Shown: positions 6,078 to 13,719 of the stretch, one piece after another
Position numbering within the stretch: position 1 is the first letter of the stretch
Layout of the letters: every line of letters begins with the position of its first letter
Assembly (NCBI GenBank): GCA_001781625.1
Contig: MFLS01000008.1
Coordinates: 1 to 16,788, forward strand
Reading direction: 5' to 3'
Origin: Candidatus Kaiserbacteria bacterium RIFCSPHIGHO2_12_FULL_56_13
GTDB taxonomy: Bacteria; Patescibacteriota; Minisyncoccia; Phycocordibacterales; Phycocordibacteraceae
DNA: 16,788 bases
Translations under genes and position numbers: made by a program
The notes under the pieces: model-generated
Seen by the model: the letters and a program-made list of their open reading frames with translations, nothing else
What the model was told of the DNA's origin: nothing
Database searches by the model: none

Positions 6078-7515
6078 CCTCCCGTACGAACTCGATTTTC
6101 TGCATCGGATCGGCGAGATCCGGGTGAATGGCACGCCCGTTCATTCGACGCCCTATCTTGAGCGCTATGCACTCTGGCAGCGCTTTTCACAGATTATCTT
6201 TGCGACGGAGATAAAACGTTTTGCCAAAACGAAAAGATTCGATGCGTATATGAGAGGCGAAGGCGGCGGGAGTATCAAAAGTTTTCTCACGGAGCTCGTC
6301 GGCCTCGCGATCTCAAAACTCGCCTTACTCTCACTTCTCTTCGTACGTCCCGAGATTGTCATTTTCGGTATCGATCGAGTAAGTGATGCACAACACGCAG
6401 CGGACTTTCGTCTCGCGTCGATCTATGAGTACTGCAAGACGCACCATATCCGCTATCGCGAGATCCTCCACACCGTTTTCAATCGTTCCTTTCTCGTGAA
6501 TATGATGAGACGACCACGGTTGTCGTTCTACCTCGAGGCGGTTGATACGTTCTATACGGCTCTGTGCGCTCTTGGTCTCCGGCCCAGGCGTCACCCACTC
6601 GCCTTTGGCGAACTCTCGGGCTTTACCGAGGAGGAGGCGCGCTTCGCGCGCCACATCATTCGCAAATATCTCGGTGAAGAAGACAAGATGCGTTTTCGCA
6701 TACGCGTGCTCTCCGCGTTTCTTGCGTGCGCCCGTCCGAAGGCTGTGTGGATGATCGATGATACACGGCACTATCAGGAGCTTATCCTCGCTGCGCGTTC
6801 CCGCAGCATCCCGACCTATGCTTTTCAGCACGGCCATTTCACGAAGTATCATGTCGGGTGGCTTCGCGACGCGCGCACGAGCCTCGAGTCGATTCACCCC
6901 GACCATCTCGTCGTCGCAAATAAATACTGGAAACGGGAGCTCGCACGCTTGGGGAGCGTCTTCCCGCCAGACTCTGTAATCGTGGGCGGGGCGATGCTGG
7001 GAGGTCAGGGCTTCGCGAGCAAAAGTCCTAACTCCGTTGTTCTCACTATCCTCACCCCGCATGAGACCGATAGTCCGAAAGACGGTGTCGCGCGCGTGAT
7101 GAATCAACTCATAGATGCAGGGTTTGTGGTTGTTTTCAAACTGCGGCCTGACTACAGCCGCGAACAGCAGCTCGCAGAGTACCCTGGCATCAGAGGAGAA
7201 AACATTCGCACAGTCTCTTCGCTCACAGAACTTGACGCGCGTCCAAACGTCGTCATTGGCGTCTACTCGTCGCTCCTCTATGACTTTGTAGAGGCGGGTA
7301 TCCCCGTCGGCATCCTCGGCGACCTCTCCGACTACGGGAGCGGCATGGTCGAAAACGGCCTCGCCAATCTCATTCATAGCGATGATCGTCTCCTCGCAGA
7401 CATAGCCACACTTGCGGCGCTCCCCTCGACAGAACTCGAAGCGCGTAGGCAAGCATTCGTTCAACCGACGATCTCCTTTCGGGAGACGCTCGACTCGATT
7501 AGAATGCATCCATGA
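6058..7515 (+). CDS. Putative GT-B-fold capsule polysaccharide transferase
   Basis: This 485-residue protein starts at ATG 6058 inside the kdsD tail, a 20-nt overlap; no other in-frame start fits better. It resembles capsule-type and glycerophosphotransferase-like GT-B proteins by two features. The first is IPTYAFQHGHF (251-261), the QHG motif at the end of the N-terminal Rossmann half. The second is GVYSSLLYDFVEAGIPVGIL (401-420), a typical donor-binding stretch in the C-terminal half, preceded by FKLRPD. A hydrophobic stretch around residues 80-105 (ISKLALLSLLFV...EIVIFGID) looks like a buried strand or helix, not a clear membrane anchor. Donor and acceptor are unknown. Its position right after an A5P isomerase makes a Kdo-type or arabinose-type donor worth testing, but no specific Kdo-transferase motif was recognised. 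Hypothetical assignments elsewhere in this family are common. Confidence 0.6.
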   Translation: MTSLARDLPYELDFLHRIGEIRVNGTPVHSTPYLERYALWQRFSQIIFATEIKRFAKTKRFDAYMRGEGGGSIKSFLTELVGLAISKLALLSLLFVRPEIVIFGIDRVSDAQHAADFRLASIYEYCKTHHIRYREILHTVFNRSFLVNMMRRPRLSFYLEAVDTFYTALCALGLRPRRHPLAFGELSGFTEEEARFARHIIRKYLGEEDKMRFRIRVLSAFLACARPKAVWMIDDTRHYQELILAARSRSIPTYAFQHGHFTKYHVGWLRDARTSLESIHPDHLVVANKYWKRELARLGSVFPPDSVIVGGAMLGGQGFASKSPNSVVLTILTPHETDSPKDGVARVMNQLIDAGFVVVFKLRPDYSREQQLAEYPGIRGENIRTVSSLTELDARPNVVIGVYSSLLYDFVEAGIPVGILGDLSDYGSGMVENGLANLIHSDDRLLADIATLAALPSTELEARRQAFVQPTISFRETLDSIRMHP

Positions 7516-8237
7516 GAGACGCTCTACGGCGCTGGTGGTATCAGCTCTTCTTTTACCCCACACAGATTCTTACGCTGATCGATGAGGACTACGACGCGTA
7601 CTGGCGTGTCAAGCGGGGGGCGGGGAAGCCCTCGTTGAATGCGTGGCAGAAAGAGCGCGCCGAGCTTGTCACAGAAGTCATCAAGAAAGATGGCCTTTCG
7701 AACCCGGTCATCGCCGATATCGGCTGCGGCGACGGCGCGCTCCTCGCTGCTGTCCTTGTCGCGGTCCCGGGTGCGCGCGGCGTCGGCTACGATTCTTCTG
7801 AAGTCGCGCGAGACCTCGCGACTGACGCGGGCATTCATGAGACGAAATTTCTCGACTTGCGCACTGACCCAGAGCTTGCGGGAGTCGAGAGCGCTGACTA
7901 TATCCTCCTCCTTGAGACGCTTGAACATGTTACCGAGTCAGAAAAAGTCCTTGCTGTCGCCATGAAAAAGGCGCGGCGGGGGGTCTTCATCTCCTTCCCG
8001 AACACGGGCTTTTTCACCTATCGCTTGCGGCTCCTCTTTGGCAAATTCCCGGCCCAGTGGATCAGGATGCCGAACGAGCACGTCCGTTTTTGGACACTCC
8101 GTGACCTCCGGTGGTGGCTTCACGCACAGGGTTATCGTGATGCGCGCGTCGTGACCTACCAGGGGTTCCCGGGGCTCGGTAGAGTGTGGCCGGCCTTGTT
8201 TGCCGGCGGCCTCTTTGTCTCGATCTCCCATGTGTAG
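7512..8237 (+). CDS. MetW-like class I SAM-dependent methyltransferase
   Basis: This 241-residue protein has the SAM-binding motif VIADIGCGDGALL (66-78), an acidic strand end in GVGYDSS (90-96), and LLLETLEHV (132-140) as motif IV. FISFPNTGFFTYRLRLLFGK (159-178) and NEHVRFWTLRDL (188-199) closely follow the layout of MetW, whose equivalents are SFPNFGHWxxRLxLL and the downstream H-x-CTIRD region. MetW proper works with MetX in methionine biosynthesis, but no metX is nearby. In this setting the protein more likely methylates a glycan or lipid-linked intermediate (inference). ATG 7512 overlaps the previous stop as ATGA. The N-terminal RRWWYQLFFYP is amphipathic and could contact the membrane. 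The fold is certain, the substrate unknown. Confidence 0.8.
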   Translation: MRDALRRWWYQLFFYPTQILTLIDEDYDAYWRVKRGAGKPSLNAWQKERAELVTEVIKKDGLSNPVIADIGCGDGALLAAVLVAVPGARGVGYDSSEVARDLATDAGIHETKFLDLRTDPELAGVESADYILLLETLEHVTESEKVLAVAMKKARRGVFISFPNTGFFTYRLRLLFGKFPAQWIRMPNEHVRFWTLRDLRWWLHAQGYRDARVVTYQGFPGLGRVWPALFAGGLFVSISHV

Positions 8238-9630
8238 TTTCATTGCTTACAATCGAAGTATGACGCCGCAGCGACTCGCTGTGGCCAATCGCCTCACGCA
8301 AAAACGCGGTCCCGACGCGACCGAGGTAGTGGAGAAGGAGGGATGGACACTCGCCCATAACTTGCTCTCGATCACGGGCTCTTTCACGCGTCAGCCATTT
8401 GTTGATGAGCGTGCAGACTGCTATTGCCTCTTCAACGGCGAGATTTACAACTGGCGCGACCTCGCGCCCGCCGCCGGCTCTGACGGCGAAGCCCTGATCC
8501 CGCTCTACCTCGAACACGGCGCCGCCTTCACGACGAAGCTCGATGGCGAATTCGCCCTTGCTCTTTTTGATTTCAAGAAGAACGTCCTCGTTCTTTCAAC
8601 CGATGCGTTCGCGACCAAGCCCCTTTGGTACGCAAAGAGGGGAAGTGAGTTTGGCCTCGCGTCCTATGAAAGCGCGCTCCTTGCTCTCGGCTTTGAGAAG
8701 CCCACGAAGCTCGCGGCCAATACGACCCTCGTCCTTTCTCTCGCGGATGAGAAGGAACTATCGCGCCACCAGGTTTTTACTTTTGATCCCGCGCATCAGC
8801 ATAAAGAGTCAGTTGACGACTTTCTTTCTGCCTTCTCGCATTCGATAGCGAAACGGGCGAAGAATATCCGCGAGAAGGTTTTCATGGGCCTTTCAAGCGG
8901 TTATGACTCGGGCGCAATCACATGCGAATTGCTCCGGCAAAAGTTACCCTTCAAGGCCTACTCTATTCTTGGGAGAGAAGATCAAGGAATCGTGCGAGCG
9001 CGCCACGCCTTTCTTCCCAAAGTCGCCGGTGAGATCCTCAACCCGTCGTATCGGGAGTATCAGCGGCAGAAGCGTCTCCTCCGGGAGGTCTGCGAGCCCT
9101 TCTTCTGGACCGTACGCGAGGGGCGCTACGCGCCCCAGAATATCCTCGAAGACGCCGCGACGGTCGGGCTCGGCATCATCTGCGAGAAGGCTAAGGGCGC
9201 AGGATTCAAGATTTATCTCTCGGGACAAGGCGCCGATGAGATCCTCTCTGACTACCGCATGCACGGAAAGGGGCTCACGGGCTCGAGCTCGATTGAAGGG
9301 GAGTTCCCTGAGGACCTCGCGGCCATCTTCCCTTGGCGAAATTTCTACGAGGGTGCGCAGAAGTACTACATCGCGAAGGAGGAGCATGTCGCCGGTGCCT
9401 ACGGACTCGAGACCCGTTACCCGTACCTCGATGCGGCGCTTGTCCAAGAATTCCTCTGGCTTACGGCCGCGACGAAGAATGCTGGCTATAAGTACCCGCT
9501 CCAGACACTTTTCGAGCGCGAGCACTTCCCGTATGCACGGGATGTGAAGGTCGGCTTCATCCCGCGAAAGAAGACCATGGGCGACTACATCGCCCGGCTC
9601 GTCAGCGGCCTTCTCGGGACGCATATATGA
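8230..9630 (+). CDS. asnB: Asparagine synthetase (glutamine-hydrolysing)-like amidotransferase
   Basis: The two-domain architecture of class II amidotransferases is clear in 466 residues, shorter than the usual 550-630. ATG 8230 is chosen because it puts Cys2 (MCSFIAY) at the N terminus as the nucleophile; it overlaps the preceding stop by 8 nt. The glutaminase domain keeps RGPD and FNGEIYN. The invariant RLSI arginine that holds glutamine is replaced in HNLLSI (Leu45). The synthetase domain has SSGYDSG (222-228) for the usual SGGxDSS pyrophosphate loop, and SGQGADEI (331-338) for SGxGxDE. AsnB itself makes asparagine from aspartate in the cytoplasm. AsnB-like enzymes in polysaccharide loci such as WbpS amidate uronic acids, and this context favours such a role (inference). 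Whether free glutamine still feeds it is uncertain. Confidence 0.85.
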   Translation: MCSFIAYNRSMTPQRLAVANRLTQKRGPDATEVVEKEGWTLAHNLLSITGSFTRQPFVDERADCYCLFNGEIYNWRDLAPAAGSDGEALIPLYLEHGAAFTTKLDGEFALALFDFKKNVLVLSTDAFATKPLWYAKRGSEFGLASYESALLALGFEKPTKLAANTTLVLSLADEKELSRHQVFTFDPAHQHKESVDDFLSAFSHSIAKRAKNIREKVFMGLSSGYDSGAITCELLRQKLPFKAYSILGREDQGIVRARHAFLPKVAGEILNPSYREYQRQKRLLREVCEPFFWTVREGRYAPQNILEDAATVGLGIICEKAKGAGFKIYLSGQGADEILSDYRMHGKGLTGSSSIEGEFPEDLAAIFPWRNFYEGAQKYYIAKEEHVAGAYGLETRYPYLDAALVQEFLWLTAATKNAGYKYPLQTLFEREHFPYARDVKVGFIPRKKTMGDYIARLVSGLLGTHI

Positions 9631-10382
9631 AAAAACCCTCACGCTTCGAATGGACATTCCTCCTCGCCGTCTTCAAGATAAAGCGGCTTGTCGGCCAATT
9701 CTTCGGGACGCGCACGCTCGATTATATGAAGAAGCCGCTCTGCATCACGACACGGAACCTGCGTGAATATACAACGCGCGCTCGCTCGGTCGCGAAGGAG
9801 CCGGAGACCGCGGCTTGGCTCGACTCCTTGCCCGCAGACGGCGTCCTCTATGACATCGGAGCCAATGTGGGCGCTTACTCGCTCATCGCCGCTTCGCGCG
9901 GCATACGCGTGTATGCGTTTGAGCCCATGTCCCAGAATGTCGAGGCGCTTCAGGAGAACATTGCCTTGAACGGCCTTTCGGAGCGCGTCGCGGTTCTCCC
10001 ATTCATCCTGGGGAGCGCCGCGGGCCTCTCCTCATTCTCTATCCCTGATACCACGCACGGGTCAAGCACGGGTTTTTTTGAAGAAAAACGAGGGAATGGA
10101 GTAAAACGCGTAATGCCGATTTTAACGCTCGACGAATGCGTAGAACGATTCAAGCTCCCACCGCCCACGGCTATGAAAATAGATGTGGATGGCGGCGAAC
10201 GCGATGTTCTCGTCGGTGCCATGAAGGTGCTTGTTCTCCCTGCGCTTCAGAGTATCCTTATCGAAGTCAACGATGCAACTCGCTCGCCGGTAGAGCAGGT
10301 TCTTACTTCTGCCGGGTTTTCGCTTGTTGCAGCGCACCCGCGCGAGATAAAGGAGACCAATCTCATCTTTAGACGTTCATGA
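9627..10382 (+). CDS. FkbM-family SAM-dependent methyltransferase
   Basis: This 251-residue protein is a clear FkbM-domain methyltransferase. LYDIGANVGAYSL (74-86) is the SAM motif, VYAFEPMSQNVEAL (95-108) is the acidic strand with the family's FEP signature, and MKIDVDGGERDVLVGA (183-198) is the FkbM KIDVEGxE block. It ends with the strand IKETNLIFRR. FkbM proteins usually O-methylate hydroxyl groups of polyketides or sugars; here a sugar hydroxyl of the glycan is the natural guess. ATG 9627 overlaps the AsnB-like stop as ATGA, and its own stop overlaps the next start in the same way. No membrane segments are seen, so it probably works in the cytoplasm before export. Confidence 0.9.
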   Translation: MKKPSRFEWTFLLAVFKIKRLVGQFFGTRTLDYMKKPLCITTRNLREYTTRARSVAKEPETAAWLDSLPADGVLYDIGANVGAYSLIAASRGIRVYAFEPMSQNVEALQENIALNGLSERVAVLPFILGSAAGLSSFSIPDTTHGSSTGFFEEKRGNGVKRVMPILTLDECVERFKLPPPTAMKIDVDGGERDVLVGAMKVLVLPALQSILIEVNDATRSPVEQVLTSAGFSLVAAHPREIKETNLIFRRS

Positions 10383-11098
10383 CCTATCTTGACTACGATA
10401 AACTGCGGGCGCTCGATACCGCTACATTCCAAAACGCGAAGCCCTTCCCTTACGCAAATCCGGCCGGGCTCTTGACCGAAGAAGGATTCGAGGCACTTCA
10501 GGCGTCGATGCCCGATATTTCTCTTTTTCGAAAAACGGTGGGCATGGAGCGGCAGTATGGCCAAAAGTCGCATGACCGCTACGAACTCAAACACCGCTAT
10601 GATTTGCCGCTTTCACCGGCGTGGCGTGATTTCATTGCAGAACTCGATGGCCCCGACTATGAGCGCGAAATCGCCCGGCTCATGCGAGATGACCGGTTTA
10701 CCCGGCATTATCAGTGGCAGTATTCATTTCGCGGCTGTTCCGTTTCACCCCATTGCGACAGCCCCAACAAGCTCGGCACGCACATTTTCTATTTCAATAC
10801 ACCCGAGGACTGGAAGAGCGAGTGGGGCGGCGAGACGCTCCTCCTCGATGACGGGGGCAAATTCGACTACCGCTCCGCACCCAAGCTCTCTGACTTCGTC
10901 TCGGCGACTCCTTCAATCGCGATGCCGAACCGGAGTCTCATCTTCGAGCGCCGCGATCACTCGTGGCATGCAGTCGGAGAGCTCCGCTCTCCCGACGGCG
11001 TGCTACGCAAACTCTTCACCGTCATCTATGACCGCAAACCATCTTTACTCGACAAGGCCTACTACAAGGCCCGCGAGCTCCTTAGTGTCGTGCGATAA
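10379..11098 (+). CDS. 2-oxoglutarate/Fe(II)-dependent oxygenase, prolyl-4-hydroxylase-like fold
   Basis: This 239-residue protein carries the 2-His-1-carboxylate iron site: His125 and Asp127 in SVSPHCDSPNK, and a distal histidine in RRDHSWHAVGE (His197, or less likely His194). Arg210 in LRKLFTVIYDRK lies where the 2-oxoglutarate-binding residue is expected. WGGETLLLDD (149-158) is the usual GGxL strand of the P4H-like group. It is unrelated in sequence detail to the PhyH-type oxygenase of block B, so the locus holds two independent oxygenases. The target is unknown; a sugar or acyl substituent is likely from context. ATG 10379 overlaps the FkbM stop as ATGA. It is the last gene of block C, and its final 17 bp overlap the opposing flippase gene, so no separate terminator fits here. 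Confidence 0.82.
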   Translation: MTYLDYDKLRALDTATFQNAKPFPYANPAGLLTEEGFEALQASMPDISLFRKTVGMERQYGQKSHDRYELKHRYDLPLSPAWRDFIAELDGPDYEREIARLMRDDRFTRHYQWQYSFRGCSVSPHCDSPNKLGTHIFYFNTPEDWKSEWGGETLLLDDGGKFDYRSAPKLSDFVSATPSIAMPNRSLIFERRDHSWHAVGELRSPDGVLRKLFTVIYDRKPSLLDKAYYKARELLSVVR

Positions 11099-12323
11099 GA
11101 TAGGCGGAGAGAAGGACGTTGAAAAAGCGTGAAACGAGACGCCCCGCAATCGCACCCCAAAGCCCGAAGAAATAGATACCGATCAAGGTAAAGCCGATGC
11201 GGGTTGTGCTGTTGAAGATGTTGAGGATGTAGCGCTCTTTCACCGCCGCTTGAGAATCGAAATAGGCCGAGGCAAGCATGAAAGAAAGCGGGAGAATGAG
11301 CGCGTAGACTTGCGAAAGAGGCACGGCACTCATATAGGCTGGGAAAAAGAGAGAGAAGAGATAAGGCGCAGCAAGCGCATAAGCGGTGCCGATCGCGAGC
11401 GTCATGAAGAGCAGGACAGGGAACTTGCTCCAGACCGCTCGCTTCATCTCCTCTTTCGATTTGCCCGCGAATTTTGGCATCGCGAGCGCATCCACATTTT
11501 TGAAAGTGCCGCGGATGACGTCGGGTATCGCGGTCGCGAGTGAAAAAGCCGCAAGCGCCGCGCCGCCTAAGGATTGGAAGACGAGGATACTGTCGAACTG
11601 ACTTGCAATGGTTGAAATAATGCCCATCACAGAGAGGTGGTTCCCGAGGCCAACCATTGCTGGATCCTGTTCTCGATTGCGCGCCATGCGCATCGCTAGT
11701 CGGTAGAGGAGCGTGACAACGAGAAGATTTGAGACGAAATAGGCCGCGATAAGAGCGAGGACGGAGTCAGTGAAGAAGACGGTGATGAGGACGGCCAAGA
11801 GGGGCACACCGTTTTGAAGGATGCCGCCCAAGGCTCCCCACTTGAACTCGCCGCGACCCATGAGGAAGGGCCGATAGAGCGAGGCGGCGACGATGAGCGG
11901 CATCGTTGCTCCGATGACGAGGAGCCCAATCCCGAGAAGAGCGTTCCCTTGGGTGAGGTAATACGCGCCGAGAGCGCCGGCGATCACGAGCATACTTATG
12001 CTCCAGGTGAGGGAGCGCTTGAATGCCGTGCCCAGTGATCCGTCACAGCCGCGAGCGGCGGCGCGGGTGACCGCGGTCGTGAGGCCGGTCAAGGTAAAGA
12101 CGCCGATGACATCGGCAAGGGAGAGGATGTATTTGTAGTTACCGTACTTCTCGGGCTCGAGGAAGTTTGCAAGCGCAACTGCAAGCACGAAGGCAAGCAG
12201 GGTCGTCGCGAATTGCCCCCCAGTAAGCCAGAGCCCGCCCGTACCAGCGTAGACCATGTCCGTACCGAAAAAGCGCTCCGAGGAGCGCAAAAGGCGGTAG
12301 AAAAGCGCCCGCATTGACGCCAT
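11082..12323 (-). CDS. Wzx/MATE-like polysaccharide flippase (oligosaccharide exporter family)
   Basis: This 413-residue, strongly hydrophobic protein has about 12 predicted membrane segments and the look of the polysaccharide-biosynthesis (RfbX/Wzx) branch of the MOP superfamily. After a short cytoplasmic N terminus comes GGLWLTGGQFATTLLAFVLA, then FLEPEKYGNYKYILSLAD, matching the family's first-helix pair followed by L-x-P-x-x-Y-G. Later PFLMGRGEF and repeated GxxG-bearing helices follow. It would flip a polyprenyl-linked oligosaccharide across the inner membrane. A longer open frame runs upstream to 12575, but its serine-rich start is the antisense of the preceding gene, so ATG 12323 (or 12314) is used. 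A GGAG lies just before 12323. The gene follows the GT-C gene by 22 nt and is last in block D, ending inside the opposing oxygenase gene. Confidence 0.82.
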   Translation of the reverse strand: MASMRALFYRLLRSSERFFGTDMVYAGTGGLWLTGGQFATTLLAFVLAVALANFLEPEKYGNYKYILSLADVIGVFTLTGLTTAVTRAAARGCDGSLGTAFKRSLTWSISMLVIAGALGAYYLTQGNALLGIGLLVIGATMPLIVAASLYRPFLMGRGEFKWGALGGILQNGVPLLAVLITVFFTDSVLALIAAYFVSNLLVVTLLYRLAMRMARNREQDPAMVGLGNHLSVMGIISTIASQFDSILVFQSLGGAALAAFSLATAIPDVIRGTFKNVDALAMPKFAGKSKEEMKRAVWSKFPVLLFMTLAIGTAYALAAPYLFSLFFPAYMSAVPLSQVYALILPLSFMLASAYFDSQAAVKERYILNIFNSTTRIGFTLIGIYFFGLWGAIAGRLVSRFFNVLLSAYLIARH

Positions 12324-12326
12324 ATC

Positions 12327-12330
12327 TCCG
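12327..12330 (-). promoter_or_regulatory. Shine-Dalgarno-like GGAG before the flippase gene
   Basis: On the minus strand GGAG sits 2 nt before ATG 12323 and 11 nt before ATG 12314. The first is too close and the second slightly long, so it tilts weakly toward 12314 (MRALFYR) as the real start. The 9-nt difference does not change the product. Confidence 0.3.
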
Positions 12331-12345
12331 TATACTAACTGATTT

Positions 12346-13719
12346 TTATAATAGTTTCCGTTCTCTAGGTAGAACACGTACGAGCCAGTCGTGGAAAAGG
12401 TAGAGCGCGAGGATGAGAACGAGGGGGTCGATGGGGACGCGGGCAGTGTTGTTCTCGCCCAGTTCGACGATGTTCGCCACCGCGAAGACATAGATGAGGA
12501 CAAAGAGAAGATAGAGGAGGAGTGGGTCACGCGTCTTTCGGAGTCCCACGAAGAGAGAGAAGAAGAGGAGGGCATAGAGCGCAGGCTCTATAAAATACTT
12601 CGCTGCCTGATAGCCCTGTTTCAAGAGCCCGCCATCGAAGATAAACCATTCATCCGCCTTATCGAAGTAGCGGTACGGCGCAAAGCCGAAAAAGATATAC
12701 ATACTGTTCGCGAGCTTCGGCAAGAGGTATTGCGGATATGCGGTTATAATCGCGAGTGCATCTTTCTGATACTCTTTCGCCGTCTCGATGTAGATCCAGT
12801 TATTGAAATTCCCATACTGCTCACCCCCAGATTTGTAGAGATTATCAAGGGAAGGGATCCCCTCACGCGGTTCGAGGTCGTAGTAGGCATAGTAGGGGTC
12901 TGGGTTTTGAAAGCGCGGGAGTTTTGCGAGAGGGGTGACCGTACCTGTTGCTATGAGCGAATCGATCTTTTCGTCGGGCACGAAGTGGGTCATCGAGAAG
13001 AGCTGCATCCCCTGCCATGTTGAGGAGGAAAAGACGCCGTAGTCTGCGTAGTTGCGAATCGAGGGCACGAGGCCGATGGCGAGCACAATGGCGCTTGCAA
13101 TGACCGCAGTCGTGAAAAACGAGCGCTGTCGCGCGTAGACAAGCGCACAAAGCCCGACCGCAATCGGGATGAAGAAAACGATGACATGAAAGAAATTGCG
13201 AAAGAGGATGAGGGTGAGGAGAACGACGAGACAGGCGACGATGTAGCCGCCGCGATTCGTCTTTAAGAACCGCATGAGGAGAAAAGCAGAGAGCACAAGA
13301 AGAAAAGCAATCGGATAGGTGTAAAAGGGGATGATCTCGAAGCGGAAGAGGATTGGGTAGGCAAGTAGAGTGAGGCCGCCGAGGAAGGCGAGTCGGGGAG
13401 AGGCGGTGAGATAGTTGAGGAGGGCATAGGTCATCGCTACCATGCCAAGACCCATGAAGAAGTGGAGCGCCGCAAAGGTGTAGGGGAGCACGGCTTCGGG
13501 AGAGGTTTGGAGCACGAGGCCGATATAGACGTTGTAAAGGGGCGGCGTTGCGTGAAGGTAGTACACGCTCTCCCAGAGATTCGTTTTGAGGAGCTCGATA
13601 TCAAGGAGCTGGTTCAACCACGGCAAGAAATCGGTACGAAAAGGGAAGAGGGTGTAGAGCACTGCGCGCGAGAGCGCGAAGATCGCGACAAGAGAGAGGA
13701 GAAGTTTAGGGATACGCAT
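12346..13719 (-). CDS. GT-C membrane glycosyltransferase-like protein (PMT/ArnT-like)
   Basis: This 457-residue polytopic membrane protein has about ten or eleven segments. After the first helix, the outer loop carries Asp30 in PFRTDFL and a TPPLYN element (58-63). This resembles the acidic residue and QPPLY motif of PMT_2/ArnT-type enzymes, which take sugars from polyprenyl phosphate on the periplasmic or outer face. Helices and a central SIRNYADYGVF (the family's RN-x-x-x-F-G stretch) follow. Near the C terminus TARVPIDPLVLILA (425-438) matches the R-x-P-x-x-P element of this group. ATG 13719 is used because the long upstream extension to 14067 is serine/arginine-rich antisense sequence. 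It overlaps the previous gene by 14 nt. A polyprenyl-linked donor made by the DPM1-like enzyme of the same operon is plausible. Confidence 0.65.
   Translation of the reverse strand: MRIPKLLLSLVAIFALSRAVLYTLFPFRTDFLPWLNQLLDIELLKTNLWESVYYLHATPPLYNVYIGLVLQTSPEAVLPYTFAALHFFMGLGMVAMTYALLNYLTASPRLAFLGGLTLLAYPILFRFEIIPFYTYPIAFLLVLSAFLLMRFLKTNRGGYIVACLVVLLTLILFRNFFHVIVFFIPIAVGLCALVYARQRSFFTTAVIASAIVLAIGLVPSIRNYADYGVFSSSTWQGMQLFSMTHFVPDEKIDSLIATGTVTPLAKLPRFQNPDPYYAYYDLEPREGIPSLDNLYKSGGEQYGNFNNWIYIETAKEYQKDALAIITAYPQYLLPKLANSMYIFFGFAPYRYFDKADEWFIFDGGLLKQGYQAAKYFIEPALYALLFFSLFVGLRKTRDPLLLYLLFVLIYVFAVANIVELGENNTARVPIDPLVLILALYLFHDWLVRVLPRERKLL

Noticed and set aside
6331..7563. 410-residue minus-strand open frame opposite the GT-B-like gene
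   Set aside because: High GC makes long antisense frames common. The plus-strand frame carries the motifs and fits the overlap chain.
8944..9657. Minus-strand open frame of 237 residues inside the AsnB-like gene
   Set aside because: It lies opposite the synthetase domain with its intact motifs and has no recognisable content of its own.
12324..12360. AT-rich patch before the flippase gene as an internal promoter
   Set aside because: TATTAT and TAGTAT are present on the minus strand, but no acceptable -35 hexamer stands at 16-18 bp. The short gap fits read-through from upstream.
12324..12575. Upstream extension of the flippase frame
   Set aside because: The extra 84 residues are serine-rich translation of the preceding gene in another frame. 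Homology starts near MASMRALF.
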